From contig MFPL01000009.1 of the NCBI GenBank assembly GCA_001784155.1, positions 1 to 42,288 on the forward strand: a stretch of 42,288 bases of DNA, given 5' to 3'. The notes beneath the pieces are model-generated. The model was given only the letters and a program-made list of their open reading frames with translations, made no database searches and was not told the origin of the DNA. Positions 23,639 to 31,305 of this stretch are shown piece after piece; position 1 is the stretch's first letter; each line of letters starts with the position of its first letter. Both the position numbers and the translations under genes were made by a program. This DNA is from Candidatus Levybacteria bacterium RIFCSPLOWO2_12_FULL_41_12 (GTDB lineage: Bacteria > Patescibacteriota > Microgenomatia > Levybacterales > UBA12049).

Positions 23639-25972
23639 TTACAAATTCCCCAGCTTTTTATACACGTAAAAATCCCTGTCTCTAAAAACCAGTATATAGT
23701 ATGGATCTTGAGATACCTGTCTTAGGATCTCTAGAGATTTCTCGTCCGTCTTCGCTAGGATTACCACTACGTCTGCCACATCAACGCCGTTAGGTATTAC
23801 ATAAATTTTTTCTCGCTGGGACAAATGAGCGCCCAGGTTATTGCTCGCTGAGACAGATTTTTCCTTAGGTATTCCGGAAAGAGTCTCTTCTATAACTTCC
23901 CTATTCCCAAGTGGCTCTGTAAACATTACTGTCTGTGGTTTTTTGGCGAGCGGAAGCGGTCCGTATGAGTATGCTGAAATTAATGAAAGGACAAAAACCA
24001 AAGTTGCAAGACTAGAGTAGCTTAGAAAAGGAAAAGCACTCTTAATGTTTTTAAATCCGAAGATCGTAGATACAAATACAAAAGGAGTTATGGCTGCAGA
24101 ATATTGATAGTAAATTTCGTGCATTTGCTTGTTTTGGCTAAGAAGGTTTATTGCAAGATCAGGAAGTGCAAAGAGCAAAGCTAGAGGAGAGAAGATCGAA
24201 AGATATCCCGTGGGAATAAAGATTTTTCTTACATAATCTAGCTGATCTTTTTGAAAAAGCGTTTTTATAGTTGAGACGGGATCTAGAAAGATGTTTTTAA
24301 TAACGTCTGTAGGAGACTCTCCATAATCCGAATAAAACTGTAGTGCGAAATGCTGACTTCCTGAGGCATTAGGAATTGCATGCCAGATAAGAATATAAAA
24401 TATTAAAAACGAAATAGTAAAAATAGAAGCGCCAAGCATCCGTCGTTTGTTAAATAAAAATATGTATGCGCCAAACAAAGCTGTAATTACCAAAATCTGT
24501 TCTTTTGTAATACCGGCAAGAATTAAAAAGAGTGTCATTGGCAGGTATTTCTTATTAAGCATGAAGTAAAAAGCTCCCAGGAAAAAAGTGGTCGCGAGTG
24601 AAACCGCATGAAAATCAAAGAGGTTTGTATAATTTACTGCGGGGTTTATGAAAAAGGCAAAAGCAAAAACTAAGGCGACCAGTTTGTTTTTTAATATTTT
24701 CCAAGCAATGGCATAGACAAAAATTCCACCAAGAGCGAGGATAATAGATTGAGTAAAAAGAAGCATTTTCGGGCTCTCCCACAAAAGATATAAAGGAGAA
24801 AGGAAAATAAGGATAAAATCTGAATGAAAGGCCAGGCGTGAGACTGTCTCGGTCCCATTAGGGTCTGTGAGCTGAAAAATCCTTCCGTGTATGGTGTTCC
24901 ATACAGTCTGATCCATATTTCCTAAGTCAAACCTGCCGGTGTAAAAACTATCATGCTTTAAAAACGTAGCTAGAGTGAAATAGAGGGTATAAGAGACCGA
25001 AAGTAAGAAAAGGATCACTTCGTGTTTATACTTGAGCAATAGGCTTAAGAATCTTCTTGTATTTTGAGCGAATAATCTAGCTGCGACGAAAATCAGTGCA
25101 GCAAAAATCACCTCAGAAGCCATAAGGATAATCCTTGAAAAGATAGCAATTAGCCCAGCATTTCCTATTGGAAGGGATTTTGATAATCCGAATGTAATCA
25201 CAGCTTCTCTAACTCCAAGTCCTGATGGAGTAATAATTGATAAGTATCCCGTAAGGAGAGCAAATGAGAAAAACCCAACGTATTTGAGAAATTCGTGAGG
25301 ATTTAACGGAAAGACCGAAGACGATGCAAAAAAAGTTCCTGCTCCGAAAGAAAAAAATGCAGCGGTATAAATAAAAAGAAGAAAGGCGTTTTCTATTAGA
25401 TCAAAATCAGGGAAAATACTTGAAAATCTCTTTCTTTTTAACAAGCCATTCCCCGAGATCCACAAACCTGCTCCCAAGGCGACTATTGAGTATGAGATGG
25501 CTCGGAATTGGAAATTCAATGAGACTCCCAAATACTCAAGAGCAACTGGAATAGCGAGAAGAGAAAGTATGGCACAAGACACTATTACCAGCTCTATTTC
25601 GTATAGCATTAGGAGGCTGGATGTTTTTTTATCAACTTTTAAGTCTTGGAAGAGAGAAGCTCTGCTTAGGAATGACCAGATATTTCCGGGAACAAACCGT
25701 TTTAATTCGGAGAACTCCCACGCATATCCTGTTTCCAAAATGTCCAGTCTGTGACCTTTCTTATCAAGCATTCTGTGCCATGAATATATCCGCAGTAAAT
25801 AACAGATAAAAAAGAGTAACAAAGAAAGAAGTAGGAAATAAGGATTCGGGTTTTGTATTAGAGGGATTACTTCGTTTCCCTTTTCTACAATAAACTTACC
25901 AACGTACAAAAGCGCAATTATGGAAAGCGGCCAGCCCAGGAGTAGTTTGGCCCAATTTAAAAACCGATTCAC
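23639..25972 (-). CDS. Fusion of LPG-synthase/flippase-like domain and DUF2079 domain
   Basis: This 777-residue polytopic protein combines two families. Residues 1 to about 310 resemble the AglD/UPF0104 (lysylphosphatidylglycerol synthase transmembrane) family, including T-P-S-G-L-G-V-R-E-A. From about 325 on there is a DUF2079 protein with R-F-D-L-G-N-M-D-Q-T-V-W-N, L-A-F-H-S-D-F and N-L-F-D-F-H-A. The start is GTG, six bases after a TATAAT box (25979-25984, minus). The union suggests one polypeptide that both moves and modifies a lipid-linked glycan; that is inference. The two families are recognised by pattern. Confidence 0.8.
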   Translation of the reverse strand: MNRFLNWAKLLLGWPLSIIALLYVGKFIVEKGNEVIPLIQNPNPYFLLLSLLLFFICYLLRIYSWHRMLDKKGHRLDILETGYAWEFSELKRFVPGNIWSFLSRASLFQDLKVDKKTSSLLMLYEIELVIVSCAILSLLAIPVALEYLGVSLNFQFRAISYSIVALGAGLWISGNGLLKRKRFSSIFPDFDLIENAFLLFIYTAAFFSFGAGTFFASSSVFPLNPHEFLKYVGFFSFALLTGYLSIITPSGLGVREAVITFGLSKSLPIGNAGLIAIFSRIILMASEVIFAALIFVAARLFAQNTRRFLSLLLKYKHEVILFLLSVSYTLYFTLATFLKHDSFYTGRFDLGNMDQTVWNTIHGRIFQLTDPNGTETVSRLAFHSDFILIFLSPLYLLWESPKMLLFTQSIILALGGIFVYAIAWKILKNKLVALVFAFAFFINPAVNYTNLFDFHAVSLATTFFLGAFYFMLNKKYLPMTLFLILAGITKEQILVITALFGAYIFLFNKRRMLGASIFTISFLIFYILIWHAIPNASGSQHFALQFYSDYGESPTDVIKNIFLDPVSTIKTLFQKDQLDYVRKIFIPTGYLSIFSPLALLFALPDLAINLLSQNKQMHEIYYQYSAAITPFVFVSTIFGFKNIKSAFPFLSYSSLATLVFVLSLISAYSYGPLPLAKKPQTVMFTEPLGNREVIEETLSGIPKEKSVSASNNLGAHLSQREKIYVIPNGVDVADVVVILAKTDEKSLEILRQVSQDPYYILVFRDRDFYVYKKLGNL

Positions 25973-25978
25973 AGAGGA

Positions 25979-25984
25979 ATTATA
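25979..25984 (-). promoter_or_regulatory. -10 box giving a leaderless GTG start at 25972
   Basis: TATAAT on the minus strand is followed by TCCTCT and then the GTG start codon. A leaderless or nearly leaderless transcript is implied. It diverges from the tRNA-Arg promoter about 20 bases away. Confidence 0.6.
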
Positions 25985-26004
25985 GCATTTACTAGTCCTT
26001 TTTC

Positions 26005-26033
26005 TTGAGCTTCCCTGGATTCTGCTGTATAAT
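26005..26033 (+). promoter_or_regulatory. Promoter for the leader RNA and tRNA-Arg
   Basis: TTGAGC (26005-26010) and TATAAT (26028-26033) are exactly 17 bases apart. Transcription would start near 26040, at the left foot of the first hairpin of the structured leader. Confidence 0.75.
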
Positions 26034-26039
26034 AAAAAC

Positions 26040-26120
26040 GAAAAATCGGTGGCTTTTGAGTGTCGATTTTGCGATCCCTAAAGGGAAATCGTTGGGAAAA
26101 CCGCGAGGTTGTCCCATTTA
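26040..26120 (+). ncRNA. Structured leader RNA of three hairpins before tRNA-Arg
   Basis: Three stem-loops follow one another without gaps. The first pairs AAAATCG (26042-26048) with CGATTTT (26064-26070). The second pairs GCGAT-CCC (26071-26078) with GGG-AA-ATCGT (26083-26092), loop TAAA. The third pairs TGGGAAAACC (26093-26102) with GGTTGTCCCA (26107-26116) around a GCGA tetraloop, with one A-G mismatch. A promoter lies directly upstream and tRNA-Arg begins five bases after the third stem's last base. It is either a processed tRNA leader or an independent small RNA; I know no matching family. Confidence 0.55.
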
Positions 26121-26193
26121 GCGCCTGTAGCTCAATGGATAGAGCACCTGGCTTCGGACCAGGGGGTTGGGGGTTCGACTCCCTTCAGGCGCG
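26121..26193 (+). tRNA. tRNA-Arg (anticodon UCG)
   Basis: A complete cloverleaf is present. Acceptor GCGCCTG pairs perfectly with CAGGCGC. The D arm is GCTC/GAGC. The anticodon stem CCTGG/CCAGG holds loop CTTCGGA (anticodon TCG, reading CGA). There is a five-base variable loop and a T arm with loop TTCGACT and two G-U pairs. The discriminator is G and no CCA is encoded. The promoter at 26005-26033 and the hairpin leader precede it. Confidence 0.95.
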
Positions 26194-26211
26194 CACTGCC
26201 ATAATTAAATA

Positions 26212-26694
26212 ATGAGTAGAGTGATTGAAGGCGAAGCCCTAAGAGGCATCGCACATATAGTTGAGGGAGCACGAGCAGAAGCTAGTAGCTCAACTTGCTC
26301 CAAAGACCACAGAGGTGCAGTTGTCTTTAGAGATAGGCAAGTATTGGGTATGGCTACAAATGGACCAATTTACCCTCATGGATGTAATCCCGCGACATGT
26401 TTTGATGTTTGCGGACTTTTCACAATGCATGCCGAACGGCAGGCATTAGTTAATGCGTTAGCAGATGGTCAAGACTTAAACGGTGCTTCTGTACTTCATG
26501 TAAGAATCAATGAAAACGAAGAAGTTCAAGTATCTGGAAAATTAAGATGCGAAGACTGTACAGGATATATGGCACGCTTTTTAAGAAAGGGTATTCTCTT
26601 AAAAGAATTTATTCTTCTCCAAGAAGGTGGCTGGACTGCTTATGAAATTTCAGAAGCAGACGAAGTCACAAGAAGAAACATTGGCCTCACATAA
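26212..26694 (+). CDS. Cytidine/dCMP deaminase-like protein
   Basis: The 160-residue protein has the zinc deaminase core: T-M-H73-A-E75-R-Q-A-L supplies the His ligand and proton-shuttling Glu. L-R-C113-E-D-C116-T-G-Y-M supplies the two Cys ligands. The usual P-C-x-x-C reads R-C-x-x-C. Extra Cys and His residues occur at 58-67 (H-G-C-N-P-A-T-C-F-D-V-C), which might form a second zinc site, as in some dCMP deaminases. The ATG lies 18 bases after tRNA-Arg and six bases after a weak CATAAT box. Read-through from the tRNA promoter or its own leaderless start are both possible. Confidence 0.72.
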   Translation: MSRVIEGEALRGIAHIVEGARAEASSSTCSKDHRGAVVFRDRQVLGMATNGPIYPHGCNPATCFDVCGLFTMHAERQALVNALADGQDLNGASVLHVRINENEEVQVSGKLRCEDCTGYMARFLRKGILLKEFILLQEGGWTAYEISEADEVTRRNIGLT

Positions 26695-26723
26695 AATTGC
26701 TTTACTCCTGCTATACTAGAGGG

Positions 26724-27914
26724 CTATTCGTATCTTAGGGCATCGATCGGATTTAATTTGGAGGCTCTTATTGCCGGAGCCATTCCAAAAACAACTCCCA
26801 CGAGAACCGAAAAACCAAAGGCTATAAGGATAGACCATGCGGTCACTTGAGAAACTAGTATCTTTGCGATTATTAAAGATGCAGCCATCCCTAAGGCTAT
26901 TCCTATCAGTCCTCCTCCAACGGAAATCATAATGGACTCAAGTAAAAATTGTTTTAAGATATCCGATCTTTTTGCACCCAGAGCCTTTCGAAGTCCGATT
27001 TCGCGCGTTCTCTCAGTGACAGATACAAGCATAATATTTGCAACTCCGATCCCTCCTACCAATAAAGAAATTCCGGCGATTCCTCCTAAGGCGAGTGATA
27101 AGACATTTGTAACATTCGAAACAGTTTCCGAGATGGAATCTGCGGTTTCTATAGTGAAGTCGTCCTTAGTCAGTCGCTTTAAAAGTGTCGTTTCGACTCT
27201 TTTTATAGCTATCGGTATCAGTTCTTTACTGTCTGCAGATATAACAATTTGCCGAATGTATGAAGTTCCGAATTGAGATTGAGCTAGCTCTACCGGAATA
27301 TAAACAATATTGTCTCTGTCAAAGGCTCCAAAAACAGTCCCTGTTTTGTCGGCTACTGCTATAACAGTGTATTGCTTTTCGCCAACATATATTCTTTTTC
27401 CAATGGGATTTCGGTTTTTAAAAAAGTGTTCGTTAATCTTATATCCCAGCACTACTATTGGAGCGCCTGATGCCTCCTGACTTTTGGTAAAAAAGTTGCC
27501 ATATTTCATCTTAAGGCTCGTGACAACTTGAGGATATTCATAGCTTACCCCTCCAACAAATGCGTCTTTGATTTTGACGTTCTTATATTTAATAATTGCC
27601 GCTTGCTGAAGAATTGGAGTGACTTTACCAATTCCAGCTAAATTTCTTTGAATGTTTTTCGAATCCGAAAGTTTCAGATTTGTAGAAAGAAAACCTCCAA
27701 AGATATTGCCTTCTCCTCCCGGTAAAACTTCAAAGATGTTAGAACCAAGGGATGAGATTTGGCTGGTGACGTAGCTGTTAATCCCTGAACCTATTGAAAC
27801 CAGAACAATGATCGAAAAAACTCCTATTACTATTCCAAGAGTTGTTAGAAAACTTCGGAGTTTATTTACCGCGATTGCATGTATTGAAAGAGTAATTAGT
27901 TCTCTTAAATCCAT
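26724..27914 (-). CDS. MacB-type ABC transporter permease
   Basis: The 396-residue permease has an N-terminal helix (about 18-40, L-G-I-V-I-G-V-F-S-I-I), a large outside MacB core domain and three C-terminal helices of the FtsX family. L-G-A-K-R-S-D-I-L-K-Q-F-L-L-E-S is the family coupling helix, near residues 308-323. It pairs with the ATPase encoded just upstream (1-base overlap) and the membrane-fusion-like protein before that. Such tripartite systems in organisms without an outer membrane export peptides, lipids or antibiotics. Substrate is unknown. Confidence 0.92.
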   Translation of the reverse strand: MDLRELITLSIHAIAVNKLRSFLTTLGIVIGVFSIIVLVSIGSGINSYVTSQISSLGSNIFEVLPGGEGNIFGGFLSTNLKLSDSKNIQRNLAGIGKVTPILQQAAIIKYKNVKIKDAFVGGVSYEYPQVVTSLKMKYGNFFTKSQEASGAPIVVLGYKINEHFFKNRNPIGKRIYVGEKQYTVIAVADKTGTVFGAFDRDNIVYIPVELAQSQFGTSYIRQIVISADSKELIPIAIKRVETTLLKRLTKDDFTIETADSISETVSNVTNVLSLALGGIAGISLLVGGIGVANIMLVSVTERTREIGLRKALGAKRSDILKQFLLESIMISVGGGLIGIALGMAASLIIAKILVSQVTAWSILIAFGFSVLVGVVFGMAPAIRASKLNPIDALRYE

Positions 27915-28591
27915 TATTTTATTTCCCCGTCTTCTAAATGAAGCATTCTTTTGGCTTGATTGGCAATATCTTTCTCATGAGTAATAAGGACGATCGTTTT
28001 GTCGTCTTTGTTCAGCTTTTTTAGCGTATTCATAACGTCCTCACCTGATTTTGTGTCTAAATTACCGGTCGGCTCATCTGCGAGTATTAGTTCAGGATCA
28101 TTCATAAGCGCACGGGCTATTGCTACACGTTGTTGCTGACCTCCGGACATTTGGTTTGGTCTCTTATTTAACTGGTCTTCAAGCCCGATTTCAGTCAGAA
28201 GTTTGGTAGCTCGCTCAAGTCTTTCTTCCTCTGAAACGCCGGCGTAGATGGCCGGTAGAGTAACATTCTCCAAAGAAGTAGCTCTTGGAAGAAGGTTAAA
28301 AGACTGAAAAACAAAGCCTATCTCTACATTTCTTTGACTTGCAAGACTATCTTCGTCCAGCTTGGAAACATCAACACCGTTCAGTTTGTAGGCGCCGGAG
28401 GTGGGCGTATCTAAAAGTCCAATTAAGTGCATCAAGGTAGATTTACCGGAACCTGACCTGCCTGTTATCGCAATGAACTCTCCTTTGTTAATTGTCAAAT
28501 TAATATTTCGAAGTGCTACAGTTTCTACGCCTTCGGATCTGTAAACCTTAGATATACCCTTCATCCAAACAATCGGGACGCTATTTTTCAT
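27914..28591 (-). CDS. ABC transporter ATP-binding protein (MacB/LolD type)
   Basis: The 225-residue ATPase carries Walker A G-R-S-G-S-G-K-S-T, Q-loop F-Q-S-F-N-L-L-P and signature M-S-G-G-Q-Q-Q-R. Walker B L-I-L-A-D-E-P-T-G-N-L-D and the H-loop V-L-I-T-H-E complete it. The D-E-P-T-G-N-L-D form is typical of the LolD/MacB/FtsE group. It begins six bases after the adaptor gene and ends in the permease start, the middle gene of a three-gene efflux operon. Confidence 0.95.
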   Translation of the reverse strand: MKNSVPIVWMKGISKVYRSEGVETVALRNINLTINKGEFIAITGRSGSGKSTLMHLIGLLDTPTSGAYKLNGVDVSKLDEDSLASQRNVEIGFVFQSFNLLPRATSLENVTLPAIYAGVSEEERLERATKLLTEIGLEDQLNKRPNQMSGGQQQRVAIARALMNDPELILADEPTGNLDTKSGEDVMNTLKKLNKDDKTIVLITHEKDIANQAKRMLHLEDGEIK

Positions 28592-28597
28592 TTGAAA

Positions 28598-29632
28598 CTA
28601 TTTTCTGATTAATTTTAGTGGAACTAAATTCGGATCAACTGCTACGACATCTCCATCTGAAATTCCTGAAACAATTTCTGCAAGAGTATCGCTTTGCAGT
28701 CCTACCTTGATTTTTGTTTTTTCAAAATAATTTCCCCTTTTTACGAAGACATATTCGTCTTCAAAGACACTTGAAGAAGGAACTGATAGAATGTTTTTCT
28801 TTGACGATACTATTATGTCCGCGTTACCGCTCATTCCCACTCGGTATTTTGAAGGATCAGAAAGACTAGCTTTTACATAAAATGCATTTCCGCCAGATGA
28901 AGTTTTGTGACTTACGAAGTCAATACTGTTAATCTTGAGGGTAACTTCTTTATCTGGGAAAGAGTCAAATATTACTTTCATTTCTTGGCCCTCTTTGATA
29001 TTTCCAATGTCTGCCTCATCAACTTCCATTTTAAAGCTCAAAGAAGATGGGTCGGTAACAGCAAAAGTAGTAGTCGCAGTTACATTTACACCGGCTACCG
29101 GAGCATCAGACCCTGTAATGATCCCATAAATTGGAGAGTAAAGGGTTGAATGAGCTAAATCGTATTCAACTTTTTTCATCGAGTCATAGGCTTTGTTCTG
29201 TGCAGCGTCTAATGCAGTTCTTTCTATTTTTTCGTCAAAACTTTCCGTTGAGTTTTTATGACCATCGTAATATTTTTCCGATTCTGCCTTGGCTGCTATA
29301 AAATCTTGCTCTGCTTGTCGAAAACTTGCCTGAAGCTTATTCTTGTCAAGAGACGCTATTGCCTGCCCTTTAACGATATAATCTCCTTCTTTTACTCCTA
29401 CCCAGCTTAAAGCTTCACCCGATTGAAATTTTAAATCGACAGTTAGATCGGCTGCTACGTCTCCTGTCACGGAAACGATTTTTGTAACGTCATTTTTCGA
29501 AGCGGTTGCCGTAATAGTGGCGTTATCCCTCTTTGGGAGAAGGAAATATAAAAGTAGAAATAACGGAATAAGTCCCAGGACTAAGGGTTTTTTGTGACGT
29601 TTAATTAGGGGCAGGAGTCTCTCAGCAAACAT
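28598..29632 (-). CDS. HlyD/MacA-type periplasmic adaptor protein
   Basis: The 344-residue protein has an N-terminal anchor (about 16-33). The first half of a biotinyl-like hairpin follows (V-K-E-G-D-Y-I-V-K-G-Q-A-I-A-S-L-D), then a helical stretch (about 105-155). The returning lipoyl half Y-S-P-I-Y-G-I-I-T-G and a beta-barrel domain complete the adaptor. This is the membrane-fusion architecture of MacA and YknX, which stimulates the partner ABC transporter. A promoter TTGCTA, 17 bases, TATAAT ends eight bases before the ATG. It heads the operon 29632-26724. Confidence 0.92.
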   Translation of the reverse strand: MFAERLLPLIKRHKKPLVLGLIPLFLLLYFLLPKRDNATITATASKNDVTKIVSVTGDVAADLTVDLKFQSGEALSWVGVKEGDYIVKGQAIASLDKNKLQASFRQAEQDFIAAKAESEKYYDGHKNSTESFDEKIERTALDAAQNKAYDSMKKVEYDLAHSTLYSPIYGIITGSDAPVAGVNVTATTTFAVTDPSSLSFKMEVDEADIGNIKEGQEMKVIFDSFPDKEVTLKINSIDFVSHKTSSGGNAFYVKASLSDPSKYRVGMSGNADIIVSSKKNILSVPSSSVFEDEYVFVKRGNYFEKTKIKVGLQSDTLAEIVSGISDGDVVAVDPNLVPLKLIRK

Positions 29633-29640
29633 TACCGCGT

Positions 29641-29669
29641 ATTATACAACGAAACTAAGCCTATAGCAA
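29641..29669 (-). promoter_or_regulatory. Promoter of the MacAB-type efflux operon
   Basis: On the minus strand TTGCTA (29669-29664) and TATAAT (29646-29641) are 17 bases apart. Eight bases separate the -10 box from the ATG at 29632, so the message is leaderless or nearly so. Confidence 0.75.
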
Positions 29670-29676
29670 AACTCTG

Positions 29677-29706
29677 TTGTCTTTTGAGGCCGTTTTTTAG
29701 TATACT
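29677..29706 (+). promoter_or_regulatory. Probable promoter of tRNA-Lys
   Basis: TTGTCT (29677-29682) and TATACT (29701-29706) are separated by 18 bases and end 12 bases before the tRNA. The spacing suits transcription starting a few bases upstream of the mature 5' end. Confidence 0.6.
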
Positions 29707-29718
29707 AAAAGTGCTTTC

Positions 29719-29791
29719 GGGCCGCTAGCTCAACTGGCAGAGCACCTCCCTCTTAAGGAGGTGGTTACAGGTTCGACTCCTGTGCGGCTCA
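29719..29791 (+). tRNA. tRNA-Lys (anticodon CUU)
   Basis: The cloverleaf is complete. Acceptor GGGCCGC pairs with GCGGCTC through one G-U pair. The D arm is GCTC/GAGC. Anticodon stem CCTCC/GGAGG holds loop CTCTTAA (anticodon CTT, reading AAG). The T arm is ACAGG/CCTGT with TTCGACT. The discriminator is A and CCA is not encoded. Confidence 0.95.
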
Positions 29792-29802
29792 CAACCTATA
29801 GT

Positions 29803-29831
29803 TTGATTATCTCCCCCATCTATGATATATT
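29803..29831 (+). promoter_or_regulatory. Promoter giving a leaderless start at 29839
   Basis: TTGATT (29803-29808) and TATATT (29826-29831) are 17 bases apart. The ATG at 29839 follows after seven bases. This supports the internal ATG over an upstream in-frame start that would lie inside tRNA-Lys. Confidence 0.72.
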
Positions 29832-29838
29832 CTCCGCC

Positions 29839-30582
29839 ATGCCTAAGGAAATTACGTTTTATCACGAAGGTAAAATGCCACGGAAAGTTCAAATTGAGGA
29901 AGGGGATTTACTTGGCTATGGTTACCATGGAATGGTTTTAGGTGCAGAAATAACAGTCGGCAAACACAAAATAAATTTAGCTATCAAAAAATTTAGGGAT
30001 ACTGAAAATGAGGGACTCGTGTTGAGTTCTCAACAAAACGCACAAAATGCTATGGAGAATTACAGAGCTGCTAAGACAGCTGGACTGAAAGTGCTTCCCA
30101 CATACAGATTAAGTGAAGATGGTACTAGTATATTAATGACGAATGGGAACCTAGGAAGTCGCCGATGTTACTCGTATGACGATGTACTTAGCGTTGAAGC
30201 CAGAGCGGTTTTAGGAAGAAGCTTATTAGATTATAGTGAACTAATTGATGGTATGTTTTCTCAAGCTACATTAGCCTCGGGCTCGAATATAGCACTACTT
30301 AGAGATGCTTTTTTCTTTATCGTCGATGAGAAATCAGGCGACATAGATTTTGTCATAGGAGATTTAGACAGAGTTGCCACCATAGGAGAGGGACCCAATA
30401 TGAAACAGATTTATGAATCTCATAACGCTCTAACTGTAAAATGGGCTCTACGTAATTTCCTAGAGAACAACTTACCTAATCCTGAAATTGCATTAGAAAA
30501 AATCCAATGCAGATACGAAGATGCTTTCAATGCGATTGATATTCCATTAACTAATGGTAGTTCAGCTGTAAAGCTGGCTTGA
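29839..30582 (+). CDS. Divergent protein-kinase-like protein
   Basis: The 247-residue protein has features of a kinase N-lobe. A glycine loop G26-Y-G28-Y-H-G31-M-V is followed by L-A-I-K50-K-F. A hinge-like L-M-T-N-G-N comes at 99-104. Later D-A-F-F-F-I-V-D-E and F-V-I-G-D175-L-D could stand for the catalytic strand and the metal-binding D-F-G. A classical H-R-D is absent. It may be an atypical small kinase or a pseudokinase; this is pattern reading only. Start choice rests on the promoter at 29803-29831. It is a lone gene behind tRNA-Lys. Confidence 0.5.
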   Translation: MPKEITFYHEGKMPRKVQIEEGDLLGYGYHGMVLGAEITVGKHKINLAIKKFRDTENEGLVLSSQQNAQNAMENYRAAKTAGLKVLPTYRLSEDGTSILMTNGNLGSRRCYSYDDVLSVEARAVLGRSLLDYSELIDGMFSQATLASGSNIALLRDAFFFIVDEKSGDIDFVIGDLDRVATIGEGPNMKQIYESHNALTVKWALRNFLENNLPNPEIALEKIQCRYEDAFNAIDIPLTNGSSAVKLA

Positions 30583-30654
30583 GACTCGGATTCAGGAGGA
30601 TATTCCACTGTTCAAGCGATCCTCGTATTTGGTTCCAATTCTGAAACATTTGGC

Positions 30655-31294
30655 TCACAAGTATGGAGAAAGATTGAAGGAGGTTCGGTGGATTTGGGAA
30701 AGCCCAAACTGTTTAAGAGCCTCTTTATGATATCGGGTTCCATATCCTTTATTTCTTTCAAACCCGTAATTAGGGTAAACTCTGTTTAGGTCTCTCATAA
30801 ACTTATCCCTTTCCACCTTGGCAATTATTGACGCCGCAGCGATGGATATAGATTTTCTATCCCCGCCTATTATCGCTTTTTGATTTTTAAGTCCTATTCC
30901 CCTAAGGTATTTAACGTGAAATCCGTCCGCCAGAACGAAGCGTTTCCCCTTCAAGCTTTAATAGAGACTGCGCAATAACTTTTCGAAAAACCATTTTATT
31001 TGCAACCCCAATCCCCTTTTTGTTTATTACTCCAACTCCTATGCTTGCGATGGAATAAAACAGCGCGGATTTTTTTATTTCTACAGCCAGAGTCTCTCTT
31101 TCCTTCGGTTTAAGAAGTTTGGAATCATTTATAAATTTAAGAAAGGGACTTTTAAAAAACCTCGGGAATACTACGGCGGCAGCAAATATTGGTCCTGCAA
31201 ATGCTACCCTGCCCACTTCGTCAATTCCTATCGCAAAGTCATACCCTGTGTTCCAGAGGATTTCTTCTTCGTCAAAGGAGGGTTTCGTCTTCAT
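30655..31294 (-). pseudogene. rnhB: Ribonuclease HII gene split by a frameshift
   Basis: Two overlapping frames together encode a full RNase HII of about 212 residues. The first frame (31294-30911) supplies G-I-D25-E26-V-G-R and G-P-I; the second (30954-30655) supplies V-L-A-D-G-F-H and V-E-R-D-K-F. So all four acidic catalytic residues are present but in different frames. Removing one G from a GGGG run (complement of 30946-30949) restores the frame as L-E-G-K-R-F-V-L-A-D-G. RNase HII removes RNA from RNA-DNA hybrids. This is a real mutation, a sequencing error, or less likely recoding. The G-R-G motif of the family also reads G-R-V here. Confidence 0.85.
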
Positions 31295-31305
31295 GATCGT
31301 AAGGC

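Noticed and set aside
29761-29838. Upstream in-frame start for the kinase-like gene
   Set aside because: It lies inside tRNA-Lys and before a good promoter whose -10 box ends seven bases before the ATG at 29839.
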